Below, in pieces: positions 9,440-16,952 of a stretch of 64,000 nucleotides of DNA; position 1 is the first letter of the stretch; every line of letters begins with the position of its first letter. Below the pieces are notes generated by a model. That model saw only the letters and a program-made list of their open reading frames with translations, was not told where the DNA came from and did not search any database. The position numbers were made by a program, and so were the translations under genes. Source of the DNA: CAZWRK01 sp964635875. Its GTDB lineage: Bacteria > Pseudomonadota > Gammaproteobacteria > Burkholderiales > Aquaspirillaceae. The DNA lies in contig CAZWRK010000004.1 in assembly GCA_964635875.1 (NCBI GenBank), forward strand, positions 1 to 64,000, written 5' to 3'.

Positions 9440-9718
9440 ATGGTGTTTGGTCAAACCGCTTTGATCTATTTGGTATTGGCGGCGTCGGCGATGGGTTTTG
9501 GCTACGCGGCGTGGAGTGTGGGGTTTTTGCATGGCAATGGCACTTTGTTGGCGGGTGCTTCGTATTTTATCCCCGTGTTTTCCGCGGCATTGGCCGCCAC
9601 GCTGTTAAATGCGCCGTTGTCTGTTTCTTTCTGGCAAGGTGCAGCCTTGGTGTGTGGAGGGTCGGTGTTGTGTTGGCTGGCAACGCGAGACACGGTGAAA
9701 AAAGACCATGTCGCTTGA
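9440..9718 (+). pseudogene. yddG: 3' remnant of a YddG-type EamA/DMT aromatic amino acid exporter
   Basis: The 92 residues match only the last three membrane segments of YddG-like exporters: an ALIYLVLAASAMGFGYAAW segment, then ASYFIPVFSAALAATLL, then SFWQGAALVCGGSVLCWLATR. Family members are about 290 residues with ten helices, so roughly two thirds is missing. The frame is closed by TAA at 9419-9421, and the 86 bp back to the preceding gene contain no further YddG sequence. I see no convincing ribosome-binding site before ATG 9440. A terminator follows at 9737-9770. I read it as a decaying 5'-deleted gene; expression as a mini-protein is unlikely but not excluded. Confidence 0.7.
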
Positions 9719-9736
9719 AAGCTGCCCAAAAAAGCT

Positions 9737-9770
9737 GCCGGTATTTTTGGACGCTACCGGCTGCTTTTTT
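9737..9770. terminator. Terminator between the yddG remnant and the PNPOx-like gene
   Basis: GCCGGTA (9737-9743) pairs with TACCGGC (9755-9761), followed by TGC and six T on the plus strand. An A-rich stretch before it would give U on the minus strand, where the convergent gene ends. Confidence 0.65.
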
Positions 9771-9799
9771 CAAAGGTAGCATGACTGGCGAGATAAGCA

Positions 9800-10486
9800 T
9801 CAATTAGGCATCACATCTACATCCTCCAACGAAGCACCATAGCGCACCGCCGGCACAATGTGCCCAACGCTGTCATGTTCCTGAATCGGCGTGCCAAAAA
9901 CAGTGATCAGTGGAATCACGCCCGCCCAAACCGGCCAATCCAAATCTTCGGCATCATCTTTGACGCCTGAATTTCGAGTTTTGGCCGAGGCTTCCGCCAA
10001 AGAAATTCGCAATACACCAGTGGCATTGATTTCTTTGTCATGGATAGGACGCAGCGTCTCCCAACGGTTAGGATAAAGGCTGTCGATAAAGGCTTTTAAA
10101 CTGTGCTCTTTTTCGGCTGCGTCCGTCACCCACTCAAACTGACCATAAATCACTACCGACCGATAATTCATTGAATGATTCATGGCCGAACGCGCCAACA
10201 CTAGCGCATCCGCAAGTGCAATGGTGATGCACACTTCGCCATCCGTCAGCGCTTTAAGCATGCGTGAAGCCTTGGCACCGTGAATATATAAATGCTCGCC
10301 ATCGCGCCAATGACAGGTCGGAATCGCATGCACGACGCCTTCCATTTGAAACGCAACCGTGCAAATGGCCGCTGCGTCAACAATGGCGTGAATGACATCA
10401 GTTTCGTAGTGAGCACGATCGGGTTTGCGACGAACGCGGGTGCGGGCAGAGGGTGCGGGTGTACGGGAAGGCATCGGGTCGCTCAC
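9800..10486 (-). CDS. PNPOx-like flavin-binding protein (pyridoxamine 5'-phosphate oxidase family)
   Basis: 228 residues with a split beta-barrel of the Pyridox_ox_2 type. The segment DAAAICTVAF near residue 36, then HAIPTCHWRDGEHLYIHGAKASRMLK with its FMN-phosphate-binding basic residues, then the MNYRSVVIYGQFEWV strand, are typical. The N-terminus is basic and probably disordered (RTRVRRKPDRAHYE). These proteins bind FMN or F420-like flavins; few have known substrates, and this one is not the PdxH enzyme by length and sequence. It is divergent from a MocR-type PLP-binding regulator across 86 bp, a linkage that suggests control by that regulator and a possible connection to vitamin B6 or amino-compound metabolism. 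The substrate cannot be named. Confidence 0.85.
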   Translation of the reverse strand: MSDPMPSRTPAPSARTRVRRKPDRAHYETDVIHAIVDAAAICTVAFQMEGVVHAIPTCHWRDGEHLYIHGAKASRMLKALTDGEVCITIALADALVLARSAMNHSMNYRSVVIYGQFEWVTDAAEKEHSLKAFIDSLYPNRWETLRPIHDKEINATGVLRISLAEASAKTRNSGVKDDAEDLDWPVWAGVIPLITVFGTPIQEHDSVGHIVPAVRYGASLEDVDVMPN

Positions 10487-10523
10487 AGTGGGTTGTTATT
10501 CATGGGCGCAACTTTAAGGGGCA

Positions 10524-10570
10524 TTGTGGTACCTTTTGTAGGGCCACAAATTCAACTCCTTATGGTGCCA
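10524..10570. promoter_or_regulatory. Candidate operator with direct repeats between the PNPOx-like gene and the MocR gene
   Basis: TGTGGTACC (10525-10533) and TATGGTGCC (10561-10569) form a direct repeat 36 bp apart; the minus strand reads GGTACCACA and GGCACCATA. Direct repeats spaced about three helical turns are a known mode of MocR/GabR binding. No clear promoter was found. This is inference from pattern and position. Confidence 0.4.
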
Positions 10571-10572
10571 CG

Positions 10573-12018
10573 ATGACGCTCGATTGGCTGCTTGCCGACC
10601 CCTTGCCGGAAACGATGCCTCGGCAGCACATTCTTTATCATCGCTTGCGCGATGCGATTCTTTCTGGCCGCCTTACACCGGATACGCGTCTGCCGTCGAG
10701 CCGTGAACTGGCCGTTTCCTTGGGAATTTCCCGAAACACGGTTTTACACGCCTATGAGCAGTTGGTTGCAGAAGGCTGTTTAAAAGCCGATCGCCAAGGG
10801 ACACGGGTGGCGTCACTGCCACTGTCCGTTTCTGGCTCACAAAAATCTACCGCCAATTTCCAGCTCTCTGCCCGTGCTGCGGCCGCCTTGCCAGCCCAAT
10901 CTAGGCGTGAAGCAACGGTGAAGCCTTTTTCATTGGGCGTGCCGGATTACGGTGCATTTCCGTTTAATACGTGGCGTGCTTGCATCGAACGCGCTTGGCA
11001 AGATGTCAGCTGGCGACAACTTAACTACGCGCAACAGGGAGGTGATCCCGCGTTGCGTGCGGCATTGGCGATGCATCTCACTACCGTACGAGGGTTGGCT
11101 GTCGATCCGGCGCAAATTGTCATCACCAGTGGCACGCAAGCGGCGCTGGATCTTTGTGCGCGCTTGCTCGCGGATCACGGCGATAGGGTTTGGCTCGAAA
11201 ATCCCGGTTATCCGTCTGCACGGATTGCGTTTGAGCTGGCGGGGTTAAATATGCATGATGTGCCTGTTGATGAGGAAGGTTTGGCTCCCTCAGCGGATGA
11301 TTGGCGTCATCGTTCTCCTCGTTTGATTATGGTCACGCCTTCGCACCAATATCCAACCGGTTGCGTCATGTCGCTGTCGCGGCGAATCTCTCTGATCGAG
11401 CATGCCCGTCAATCGGGCGCGTGGATCATTGAAGACGATTACGACAGCGAGTTTCGTCGTGCGGGGCCTGCACCACCAGCCATTTTTGGCTTACAGCCCG
11501 ATGTGCCCGTTGTCTACATTGGGACTTTTAGCAAAACGCTTTATCCCAGCCTCCGCCTCGGTTATTTGGTTTTGCCTCATGCCATTGCCGAGCATTTTGC
11601 CGATGCCGCAGCGCAGGCCACGCGCGCGGGGCAGGGCATTGAACAACGAGCACTTGCGGATTTTATCCACCGTGGTCATTACACCGCCCATTTGCGGCGG
11701 ATGCGCACGCGCTACACGGCTCGGCAGCAGGCTTTGCGCACGGCATTGAAAGAAACGTTTGGTGCTTCCGTTCAGCTGTCGGGTGGGGAAGCCGGTTTGC
11801 ATTTGGTGATGTGGCTGCCGCAAAGCATTTGCGATGTGGAAGTTGAGAAACGGGCGCTCGAGCTGGGATTGGGGCTGCGTGCATTGGGCCATTACACACG
11901 AGCACCCATGCGGTGTAATGGTTTGATGTTGGGTTATGGCCACTTGGAAGAAGGAATGCTTGCGGAAACGATACGTCGCTTGGTGGCTGCAATTCAGATA
12001 CCGATGCTTTTTCCTTGA
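10573..12018 (+). CDS. MocR/PdxR-type transcriptional regulator (GntR HTH fused to aminotransferase fold)
   Basis: 481 residues. A winged-helix GntR domain covers about residues 16-80, with recognition region LPSSRELAVSLGISRNTVLHAY. A class-I aminotransferase-like domain runs from about 118 to the end, with SGTQAALDL near 186, the IIEDDYDSEFR region near 285-295, and the PLP-lysine at K321 in GTFSKTLYPSLRLG. MocR regulators use PLP as a sensor cofactor and act as activators or repressors of neighbouring genes. The frame is open 120 bases further upstream, but that would overlap the divergent gene, and ATG 10573 gives the usual N-terminus (LDWLLADPLP). The likely target is the divergent PNPOx-like gene. 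It could be PdxR or another subgroup; the effector is unknown. Confidence 0.9.
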   Translation: MTLDWLLADPLPETMPRQHILYHRLRDAILSGRLTPDTRLPSSRELAVSLGISRNTVLHAYEQLVAEGCLKADRQGTRVASLPLSVSGSQKSTANFQLSARAAAALPAQSRREATVKPFSLGVPDYGAFPFNTWRACIERAWQDVSWRQLNYAQQGGDPALRAALAMHLTTVRGLAVDPAQIVITSGTQAALDLCARLLADHGDRVWLENPGYPSARIAFELAGLNMHDVPVDEEGLAPSADDWRHRSPRLIMVTPSHQYPTGCVMSLSRRISLIEHARQSGAWIIEDDYDSEFRRAGPAPPAIFGLQPDVPVVYIGTFSKTLYPSLRLGYLVLPHAIAEHFADAAAQATRAGQGIEQRALADFIHRGHYTAHLRRMRTRYTARQQALRTALKETFGASVQLSGGEAGLHLVMWLPQSICDVEVEKRALELGLGLRALGHYTRAPMRCNGLMLGYGHLEEGMLAETIRRLVAAIQIPMLFP

Positions 12019-12079
12019 CCTTTGGTGCTTTAGCATCAAGGCAAATGGACCTGTAATTAACATGACCGGCCGCTAAAAC

Positions 12080-12111
12080 AAAAAGCCCAACCAAATTTGG
12101 CTGGGCTTTTT
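12080..12111. terminator. Bidirectional terminator between the MocR gene and tRNA-Asn
   Basis: A 13-bp stem with one mismatch (12080-12092 with 12099-12111, loop AAATTT) is flanked by A on the left and T on the right, so it serves both convergent units. Confidence 0.85.
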
Positions 12112-12122
12112 GCTTGAAACTC

Positions 12123-12198
12123 TGGCTCCTCGACCTGGGCTCGAACCAGGGACCTGCGGATTAACAGTCCGTCGCTCTACCGACTGAGCTATCGAGGA
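12123..12198 (-). tRNA. tRNA-Asn (GTT)
   Basis: Reading the minus strand, the acceptor stem TCCTCGA pairs with TCGAGGA. D arm GCTC/GAGC, anticodon loop CTGTTAA and T arm CCTGG-TTCGAGC-CCAGG are all present, and CCA is encoded. The anticodon GTT is at 12165-12163. The outermost anticodon-stem pair is A27-C43, a mismatch where E. coli has G-U. A terminator follows directly. Confidence 0.95.
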
Positions 12199-12214
12199 AC
12201 AGCTAAGGGACGCG

Positions 12215-12242
12215 ACTATACAACACAAAGGCGTAATTTAAA
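12215..12242 (-). promoter_or_regulatory. Promoter of tRNA-Asn
   Basis: On the minus strand TATAGT (12220-12215) is followed by the GC-rich discriminator CGCGTCCC typical of stable-RNA promoters. A weak -35, TTTAAA, lies 16 bp upstream. Confidence 0.45.
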
Positions 12243-12337
12243 AGACCTTGATACACATATTGAGGCACAAATCCGTCAATAGAAGTGTGCAGTGCGCTTG
12301 ATCTCAACAATCGTCTCGTGTGGGTTCGCGTTCGGGA

Positions 12338-12679
12338 TTAGCCGATCGACAGCAATTCCACATCAAAAACCAAAGTGGCATTTGGCGGAATCACACCACC
12401 TGCGCCGCGGACGCCGTAGCCCAGATCCGCAGGAATTGTCAGTTTGCGTTTGCCACCAACTTGCATGCCTTGCACACCTTCGTCCCAGCCCTTAATCACA
12501 TGGCCCGCGCCCAATGGGAACGTGAATGGCTGCATACGATCACGGCTAGAGTCAAACTTTTGGCCGTCGGTTAACCAGCCTGTGTAGTGCACGGTGACTT
12601 CTTGACCGGCGGTCGCAACGTCGCCCGTACCAACTTCGATATCTTCATAAACTAAACCGGATGCGGTGGTTGTGCTCAT
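12338..12679 (-). CDS. FKBP-type peptidyl-prolyl cis-trans isomerase
   Basis: 113 residues, a single FKBP domain without signal peptide, so cytoplasmic. Conserved active-site residues are visible: VHYTGWL with its Tyr near 32, [10 protein letters not shown] with the Asp near 43, [19 protein letters not shown] with the central Trp near 65, and [12 protein letters not shown] with Tyr near 89. It catalyses prolyl isomerisation and probably assists protein folding. This compact form is very similar to the small FKBPs of Neisseria and Burkholderia. It stands alone, transcribed away from the DUF2189 gene across 163 bp. No linked substrate is evident. Confidence 0.94.
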   Translation of the reverse strand: MSTTTASGLVYEDIEVGTGDVATAGQEVTVHYTGWLTDGQKFDSSRDRMQPFTFPLGAGHVIKGWDEGVQGMQVGGKRKLTIPADLGYGVRGAGGVIPPNATLVFDVELLSIG

Positions 12680-12776
12680 GTGTAGAGGCCTCGATTTTTA
12701 AAAAAGAGCCATTGTAACCCACTCTCAGGGCGCCGCAGAATTGTCTAAAAGCGTCGCAAAAAAGATCTTCAAACTA

Positions 12777-12804
12777 GTACCTGAGTATTTTGCTCGGCTA
12801 TAAA
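12777..12804 (+). promoter_or_regulatory. Promoter with an IscR type-1-like palindrome upstream of the DUF2189 gene
   Basis: The 25-bp stretch 12777-12801 agrees with the type-1 IscR consensus ATASYYGACTRWWWYAGTCRRSTAT (from memory) at 21 of 25 positions. It overlaps a -10-like TATAAA (12799-12804). The -35 element is poor, as is common at regulated promoters. Binding is untested. Confidence 0.35.
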
Positions 12805-12842
12805 GAAGATGCGTCTCGTGTTTAACACCAAGGGAGTCGGTC

Positions 12843-13613
12843 ATGGATCTTGTTCATCATTACATTCCTGAACGGATTGTTATTCGCCATATTGGGATAA
12901 ATGCTCCGTTTCATTGGCTGTCAATGGCTGTGAACGATATGCGTCGTGCACCGTTGGCATCGCTTTTTTATGGTTGCGCTTTTGTCGTCATGGGATACAT
13001 CCTGAACGCGTTTAGCGCGCACCGCCCCGAGTACGTTGTGTCGTGGATGACGGTTTTTCTGCTCGCTGGGCCATTTTTGTCGATTGGGCTGTATGACGTT
13101 GCTCATCGAATTGAGCGACGTGGTCGCGCAGAATTGATTCCGACCCTGACTGCGTGGAAAAGCAACCTCCCGAGTTTTACGTTGTATGCCGCTTTATTGG
13201 CGGTGCTGGTGTTTGCATGGTTGCGGGTGTCGTTGCTGATTTTTGCGCTGTTTTATACCGAGTCGGTTCCAACCTTAGAAATTCTATGGAGCCAAGCTTT
13301 GGGGCCTGATAACGCAACCTTTGTGATCGCTTATCTGGGTGTGGGGTATTTCTTCGCTCTGGCCGTTTTTGCGTTGAGTGTGGTTTCAATCCCGATGATG
13401 CTTGATCGCGAGGTGGACGCCATTACAGCCATGTTAGCGAGTCTGCGTGCCGCTTATACCAATATCGTTCCGATGATCGTATGGGCCGGTTTAATTGTCG
13501 GGTTGACGGTGCTTGGCTTTGCCCTGTATACGATTGGGCTTGCGCTTTTTGCTCCGCTGATCGCTTTAGCAAGCTGGCATGCCTATCGTGATTTGATCGA
13601 ATATACCCATTAA
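12843..13613 (+). CDS. DUF2189 family integral membrane protein
   Basis: 256 residues with about six hydrophobic segments: near residues 40-58, 68-85, 112-137, 155-183, 206-222 and 224-240. The family signature VSIPMMLDREVDAITAM near 182-198 and the segment NIVPMIVWAGLIVGLTVLGF match DUF2189. These are inner-membrane proteins of unknown function found widely in proteobacteria. GGGAG is placed about 8 bases before ATG 12843. A hydroxyacid dehydrogenase follows after 12 bp, so the two are likely co-transcribed, though no functional link is obvious. An IscR-like palindrome lies in the promoter region, which would suggest iron-sulphur-responsive control. Confidence 0.88.
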   Translation: MDLVHHYIPERIVIRHIGINAPFHWLSMAVNDMRRAPLASLFYGCAFVVMGYILNAFSAHRPEYVVSWMTVFLLAGPFLSIGLYDVAHRIERRGRAELIPTLTAWKSNLPSFTLYAALLAVLVFAWLRVSLLIFALFYTESVPTLEILWSQALGPDNATFVIAYLGVGYFFALAVFALSVVSIPMMLDREVDAITAMLASLRAAYTNIVPMIVWAGLIVGLTVLGFALYTIGLALFAPLIALASWHAYRDLIEYTH

Positions 13614-13625
13614 CTGGACCGCTTT

Positions 13626-14579
13626 ATGACCCCACTTCGCGTCGTTTTTTTGGATCGTGCGACTTTGCCCGTTGATGTACCTCGCCCTTCTTTACCCCAT
13701 CAGTGGGTAGAGTATCCGAACACCTCGGAACATGAGGTGCATGAACGGGCGCACGACGCGGATGTGATCATCACCAACAAAGTCCCTCTCACTGCTGAAC
13801 AGCTCGCCGGTCTGCCGCATCTCAAGCTGATTGCGATTGCGGCAACTGGCTATAACCATGTCGATCTGGAAGCTTGTCGTGCACGTGGCATTACCGTGTG
13901 CAATGTGCGCGCGTATGGATGCGCCGCAGTCGCTGAACACGCGTTTCTGCTCATGATGGCGTTACGTCGTCAATTGCCCGCCTATATGCGTGATGTTGCG
14001 GCCGGCGAGTGGCAGCGTGCCGCTGGTTTTTGTCTATTTGGTGCGCCGGTGTTGGACTTGGCCGGTGCGACGTTGGCGATTGTCGGGCGGGGCGCGATTG
14101 GCCTGGATTTAGCCGAAAAAGCCCGTGCCTTTGGCATGAATGTACTTTTTGCCGAGCATCGCGATGCGGCGGTGGTGCGCGAAGGCTATGTCGATTTTAA
14201 AGAATGCCTTGCGCGGGCGGATGTCGTATCGCTGCACGCGCCGTTATCTGACGCGACGCATCATCTAATTGGCGCACCCGAGCTGGCGCAAATGAAAACC
14301 GGCGCGATTTTGATCAACACTGCTCGCGGAGGCTTGGTGGATGAAGCTGCCTTGATCGAAGCCCTTACGCAGGGTCGATTAGGCGGTGCGGGCTTGGATG
14401 TGCTATCGGTTGAACCGCCCCGTGACGGGCATCCACTACTCGATTTGGACCTGCCGAATCTGCTGATTACGCCCCACATCGCGTGGGCGAGTCAGGGCGC
14501 AATGTCGAATTTGGCACAGCAAATGATCGGCAATATCGAAGGCTTTTTCAGCGGACAGCCACGGCATGTATTGAATTAA
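13626..14579 (+). CDS. D-2-hydroxyacid dehydrogenase (glycerate dehydrogenase-like)
   Basis: 317 residues. The N-terminal catalytic half includes AATGYNHVDLEACRARGI. The Rossmann NAD motif GRGAIG is at residues 154-159. NTARGGLVDE near 231-240 carries the catalytic Arg, EPPRDGHPLL the conserved Glu region, and NLLITPHIAWAS the catalytic His. Similar proteins are HprA/glycerate dehydrogenases that reduce hydroxypyruvate or oxidise glycerate; closely related D-2-hydroxyacid dehydrogenases cannot be excluded. It lies 12 bp after the DUF2189 gene. Its TAA stop shares the four bases TTAA (14576-14579) with the stop of the convergent DUF1841 gene, leaving no room for a terminator between them. Confidence 0.88.
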   Translation: MTPLRVVFLDRATLPVDVPRPSLPHQWVEYPNTSEHEVHERAHDADVIITNKVPLTAEQLAGLPHLKLIAIAATGYNHVDLEACRARGITVCNVRAYGCAAVAEHAFLLMMALRRQLPAYMRDVAAGEWQRAAGFCLFGAPVLDLAGATLAIVGRGAIGLDLAEKARAFGMNVLFAEHRDAAVVREGYVDFKECLARADVVSLHAPLSDATHHLIGAPELAQMKTGAILINTARGGLVDEAALIEALTQGRLGGAGLDVLSVEPPRDGHPLLDLDLPNLLITPHIAWASQGAMSNLAQQMIGNIEGFFSGQPRHVLN

Positions 14580-15088
14580 TTTGACGCGGGGCGCGGCGGC
14601 TTCAAAGTTTCGGGTAGGGTTTCCGCGACTTCGCCCGGCTTGGGGTCGGCTTGCTCCGCGCGGCCTAATTTGGTGCGCAAGATATTCAGATAAATCGCCG
14701 GATCGGGTTGAGTGCCATAGCGTTGCGCGTGCCAGATCATTTCACCCAGCCCATCGAGCGCAATATGGCGCGCTGCGTGCCCATCTCCGAGCTTTTCGCT
14801 CAACGCTTCAATCAAATCTCTAACCCCGACGGGTTGATCAATCGAGAGCTGTTCTTCAATTGCCAGATGCATCGAAAAGTGCAAAAACGGATTGGTTTCA
14901 CCCGATTCGGGTTGCCAGTCGTGATCTAAATAGCGTTCTTTTGCCTCTAAAATCGCGTGATATTCGGGGTGATCAAGCAAAATCGGCAGTGCGAGGCGTT
15001 CAACGCCTGCAAGGGGCTGGTCGGCCTTGTATTTTTGCCAAGTAGCAAAGAAAAACTGCCGAACTTCATCGCGGCTAGGATTAAACAT
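14576..15088 (-). CDS. DUF1841 family protein
   Basis: 170 residues from ATG 15088; the frame also allows an ATG nine bases earlier (15097). The later start is preferred because family members begin MFNPSR and the GAGA upstream is then better spaced. The first 140 residues form the DUF1841 domain, with the conserved motif NPFLHFSMHLAIEEQLSIDQP near residue 70 and the HAARH and HAQRYG segments. The tail is proline/acidic-rich and unstructured. Function is unknown; the His/Glu-rich helical core suggests metal binding, which is speculation. It is soluble and has no signal peptide. It lies downstream of trmB in the same direction, 84 bp away. Confidence 0.85.
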   Translation of the reverse strand: MFNPSRDEVRQFFFATWQKYKADQPLAGVERLALPILLDHPEYHAILEAKERYLDHDWQPESGETNPFLHFSMHLAIEEQLSIDQPVGVRDLIEALSEKLGDGHAARHIALDGLGEMIWHAQRYGTQPDPAIYLNILRTKLGRAEQADPKPGEVAETLPETLKPPRPASN

Positions 15089-15130
15089 GGTGAACATTCT
15101 CGTGCGGGCGCGGTGGGCAAACAGGGTCTT

Positions 15131-15160
15131 AAAAGCAGGGCGCGCCCTTTTCGGGCGTGC
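15131..15160 (-). terminator. Possible terminator after trmB
   Basis: GCACGCCC (15160-15153, minus strand) pairs with GGGCGCGC (15147-15140) including one G-U pair, then CCTGCTTTTAAG. The U tract is short, so termination may be partial. Confidence 0.4.
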
Positions 15161-15172
15161 CGCAGATCGGTA

Positions 15173-15898
15173 TCAAGCGTCTTTGTGAAACACAATATCC
15201 CAAACACCGTGACCAAGACGCAGGCCACGTGCTTCAAATTTGGTCAGCGGGCGATAGTCCGGCTTGTCGGCATAGCCTTGGCTGCGATTGCTTAAGCTAG
15301 GCTCTTGTTGGCAAACCTCAAGGATTTGAATCGCGTAGTCTTCCCAATCGGTTGCGGCGTGAAAATAGCCACCAACTTTTAAACGACTGGCGAGCAGTTC
15401 CACAAACGGACTTTGAATTAAGCGCCGTTTGTTATGGCGTTTTTTGTGCCACGGATCGGGGAAAAAGATATGAATGCCATCCAAGCTATTCGGCGCGATC
15501 ATGTTTTTGACGACCTCGACCGCATCATGCTGAATCACGCGCACGTTCTGAATCGACTGTTCGCCGAGCAATTTCAGCAAGCTGCCTACACCAGGGGTAT
15601 GCACTTCGAGGCCGAGAAAATCCTTGTCTGGCGCATGAGCGGCAATGTGCGCGGTGGCTTGGCCCATTCCAAAACCAATTTCGAGAATTTTCGGGGCTTG
15701 GCGACCAAAGGCGGCATCTAAATCCAAGTTTTCAGGACGATAGTCGATGCCATAAAGCGGCCAATAGGTTTCGAGTGCCTTGGCTTGCCCATTAGATAGA
15801 TGGCCTTGGCGGAGCACAAAGCTGCGAATCGGGCGATGGGCGGCCGGATGTTCGTCGGTCGTTTCGGGGGCTGGAGTCTGTTCTTGTGTGTCTTGCAT
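15173..15898 (-). CDS. trmB: tRNA (guanine-N7-)-methyltransferase
   Basis: 241 residues. The SAM motif [15 protein letters not shown] is near residue 72, [13 protein letters not shown] near 92, the conserved [19 protein letters not shown] near 144-162 carries the catalytic Asp and the basic RNA-contact residues, and the family C-terminus [20 protein letters not shown] is complete. It makes m7G46 in tRNAs using SAM. The first 30 residues are acidic and proline-rich and precede the conserved fold; an internal start is possible but none is clearly better. The upstream neighbour in the same direction is a YeeZ-like reductase gene, 36 bp away. Confidence 0.95.
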   Translation of the reverse strand: MQDTQEQTPAPETTDEHPAAHRPIRSFVLRQGHLSNGQAKALETYWPLYGIDYRPENLDLDAAFGRQAPKILEIGFGMGQATAHIAAHAPDKDFLGLEVHTPGVGSLLKLLGEQSIQNVRVIQHDAVEVVKNMIAPNSLDGIHIFFPDPWHKKRHNKRRLIQSPFVELLASRLKVGGYFHAATDWEDYAIQILEVCQQEPSLSNRSQGYADKPDYRPLTKFEARGLRLGHGVWDIVFHKDA

Positions 15899-15934
15899 GA
15901 TCGCGTTTTCTCGGAAAAATTTTAGAGGCGGATG

Positions 15935-16849
15935 TTAGCCGACTGCTGCCGAGTCGCAAAGCGTCGTCAGCAAGCTGTAGATCGTAGGATATTTGAGGCG
16001 GTAGCCTAATTCGCTGAGTCGGTGGTTATCGAGCTGGCGCGATTCTCGTAAAAATGACCAGAGGGCGGGCGAGACGCTTGCTTGCAATACTTCACGGCTG
16101 ACGCGGGGGGCGCGCGGCAAATGAAAGTGATCGGCCAGTGCGTCAAAGTATTCCCCGACCGGCAGGGCTTGATTGTCGGTGGCGTGATAGCAGCGAATGC
16201 CGCCCCGTGCGCGTAGTGCGGCGACACACATTCCGGCGAGATCATCGGCGTGAATATGATTGGAGTAGCTGTCTTCGGCGGCGTGGGCGAGCGGTGTGCC
16301 TTGCCGGAGCCGATCCAGCGGTAGTCGGTCGGCGGCGTAAATGCCCGGCGCGCGCAGAATCCGCAGCGAAACCCCGCGCCGAATCGCCAATCGTCGTAAT
16401 CGGCCTTCGGCATCTAATCGGCGGCGGGCGCGGTCGGTGCTGGGGCGCGTTGGAAAGGTTTCGGTAATGTGTGTTCCTTTTGCATCGCCATAGACGCCGC
16501 TGGTGCTGATGTAGACCCATTGGCGTGGTATGATCCCGCCCTTTTGCATCGCAGCAATCAGATGCCCTGTACGGGGATCAAGGTTTCCGCTCAAGGGCGG
16601 GGGGGCGGTGTGTAAAACTGCTTGTGCCGCCAGTTTTCCGATGCGAGAGAGCGAGCGAAGACGATCTAGGTCGCCCGTAACCGGCACGATACCCGCTTGG
16701 CGTAAAGCGGGCTTTTGTTGAGGTTGGCGACACAGCGCAAAAATGCGAAAGCGTTGACGCAATTGGGGGAGCGCACGTTGTGCAACATCCCCTGCACCAA
16801 TGATGAGCAAACGAGGTCGGCGAAACTGTGGATGCATAATTCGATTCAT
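15935..16849 (-). CDS. NAD(P)-dependent SDR/epimerase family protein (YeeZ-like)
   Basis: The frame opens at 16954, but ATG 16849 is chosen because MNRIMHPQFRRPRLLIIGAG places the Rossmann glycine motif GAGDVAQR near the N-terminus and the longer form would overlap the divergent gene. ATG 16837 is a close alternative. From 16849 it has 304 residues. Other visible elements are YISTSGVYGD near 115 (active-site Ser/Tyr region), LRAPGIYAADRLPLDRL near 165 and the HADDLAGMCVAAL motif near 200. It resembles E. coli YeeZ, an extended short-chain dehydrogenase-like protein of unknown substrate. It may be co-transcribed with trmB, 36 bp downstream. Confidence 0.82.
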   Translation of the reverse strand: MNRIMHPQFRRPRLLIIGAGDVAQRALPQLRQRFRIFALCRQPQQKPALRQAGIVPVTGDLDRLRSLSRIGKLAAQAVLHTAPPPLSGNLDPRTGHLIAAMQKGGIIPRQWVYISTSGVYGDAKGTHITETFPTRPSTDRARRRLDAEGRLRRLAIRRGVSLRILRAPGIYAADRLPLDRLRQGTPLAHAAEDSYSNHIHADDLAGMCVAALRARGGIRCYHATDNQALPVGEYFDALADHFHLPRAPRVSREVLQASVSPALWSFLRESRQLDNHRLSELGYRLKYPTIYSLLTTLCDSAAVG

Positions 16850-16952
16850 TCCGGTCGATAGAGTCCACTTAAGATACGGGATCTCGTTTGTTCTGCAAGG
16901 CTCGGGACCGATGTGAACATTGGTTTGGGCGTGACACGATGAGGAAATGGGC

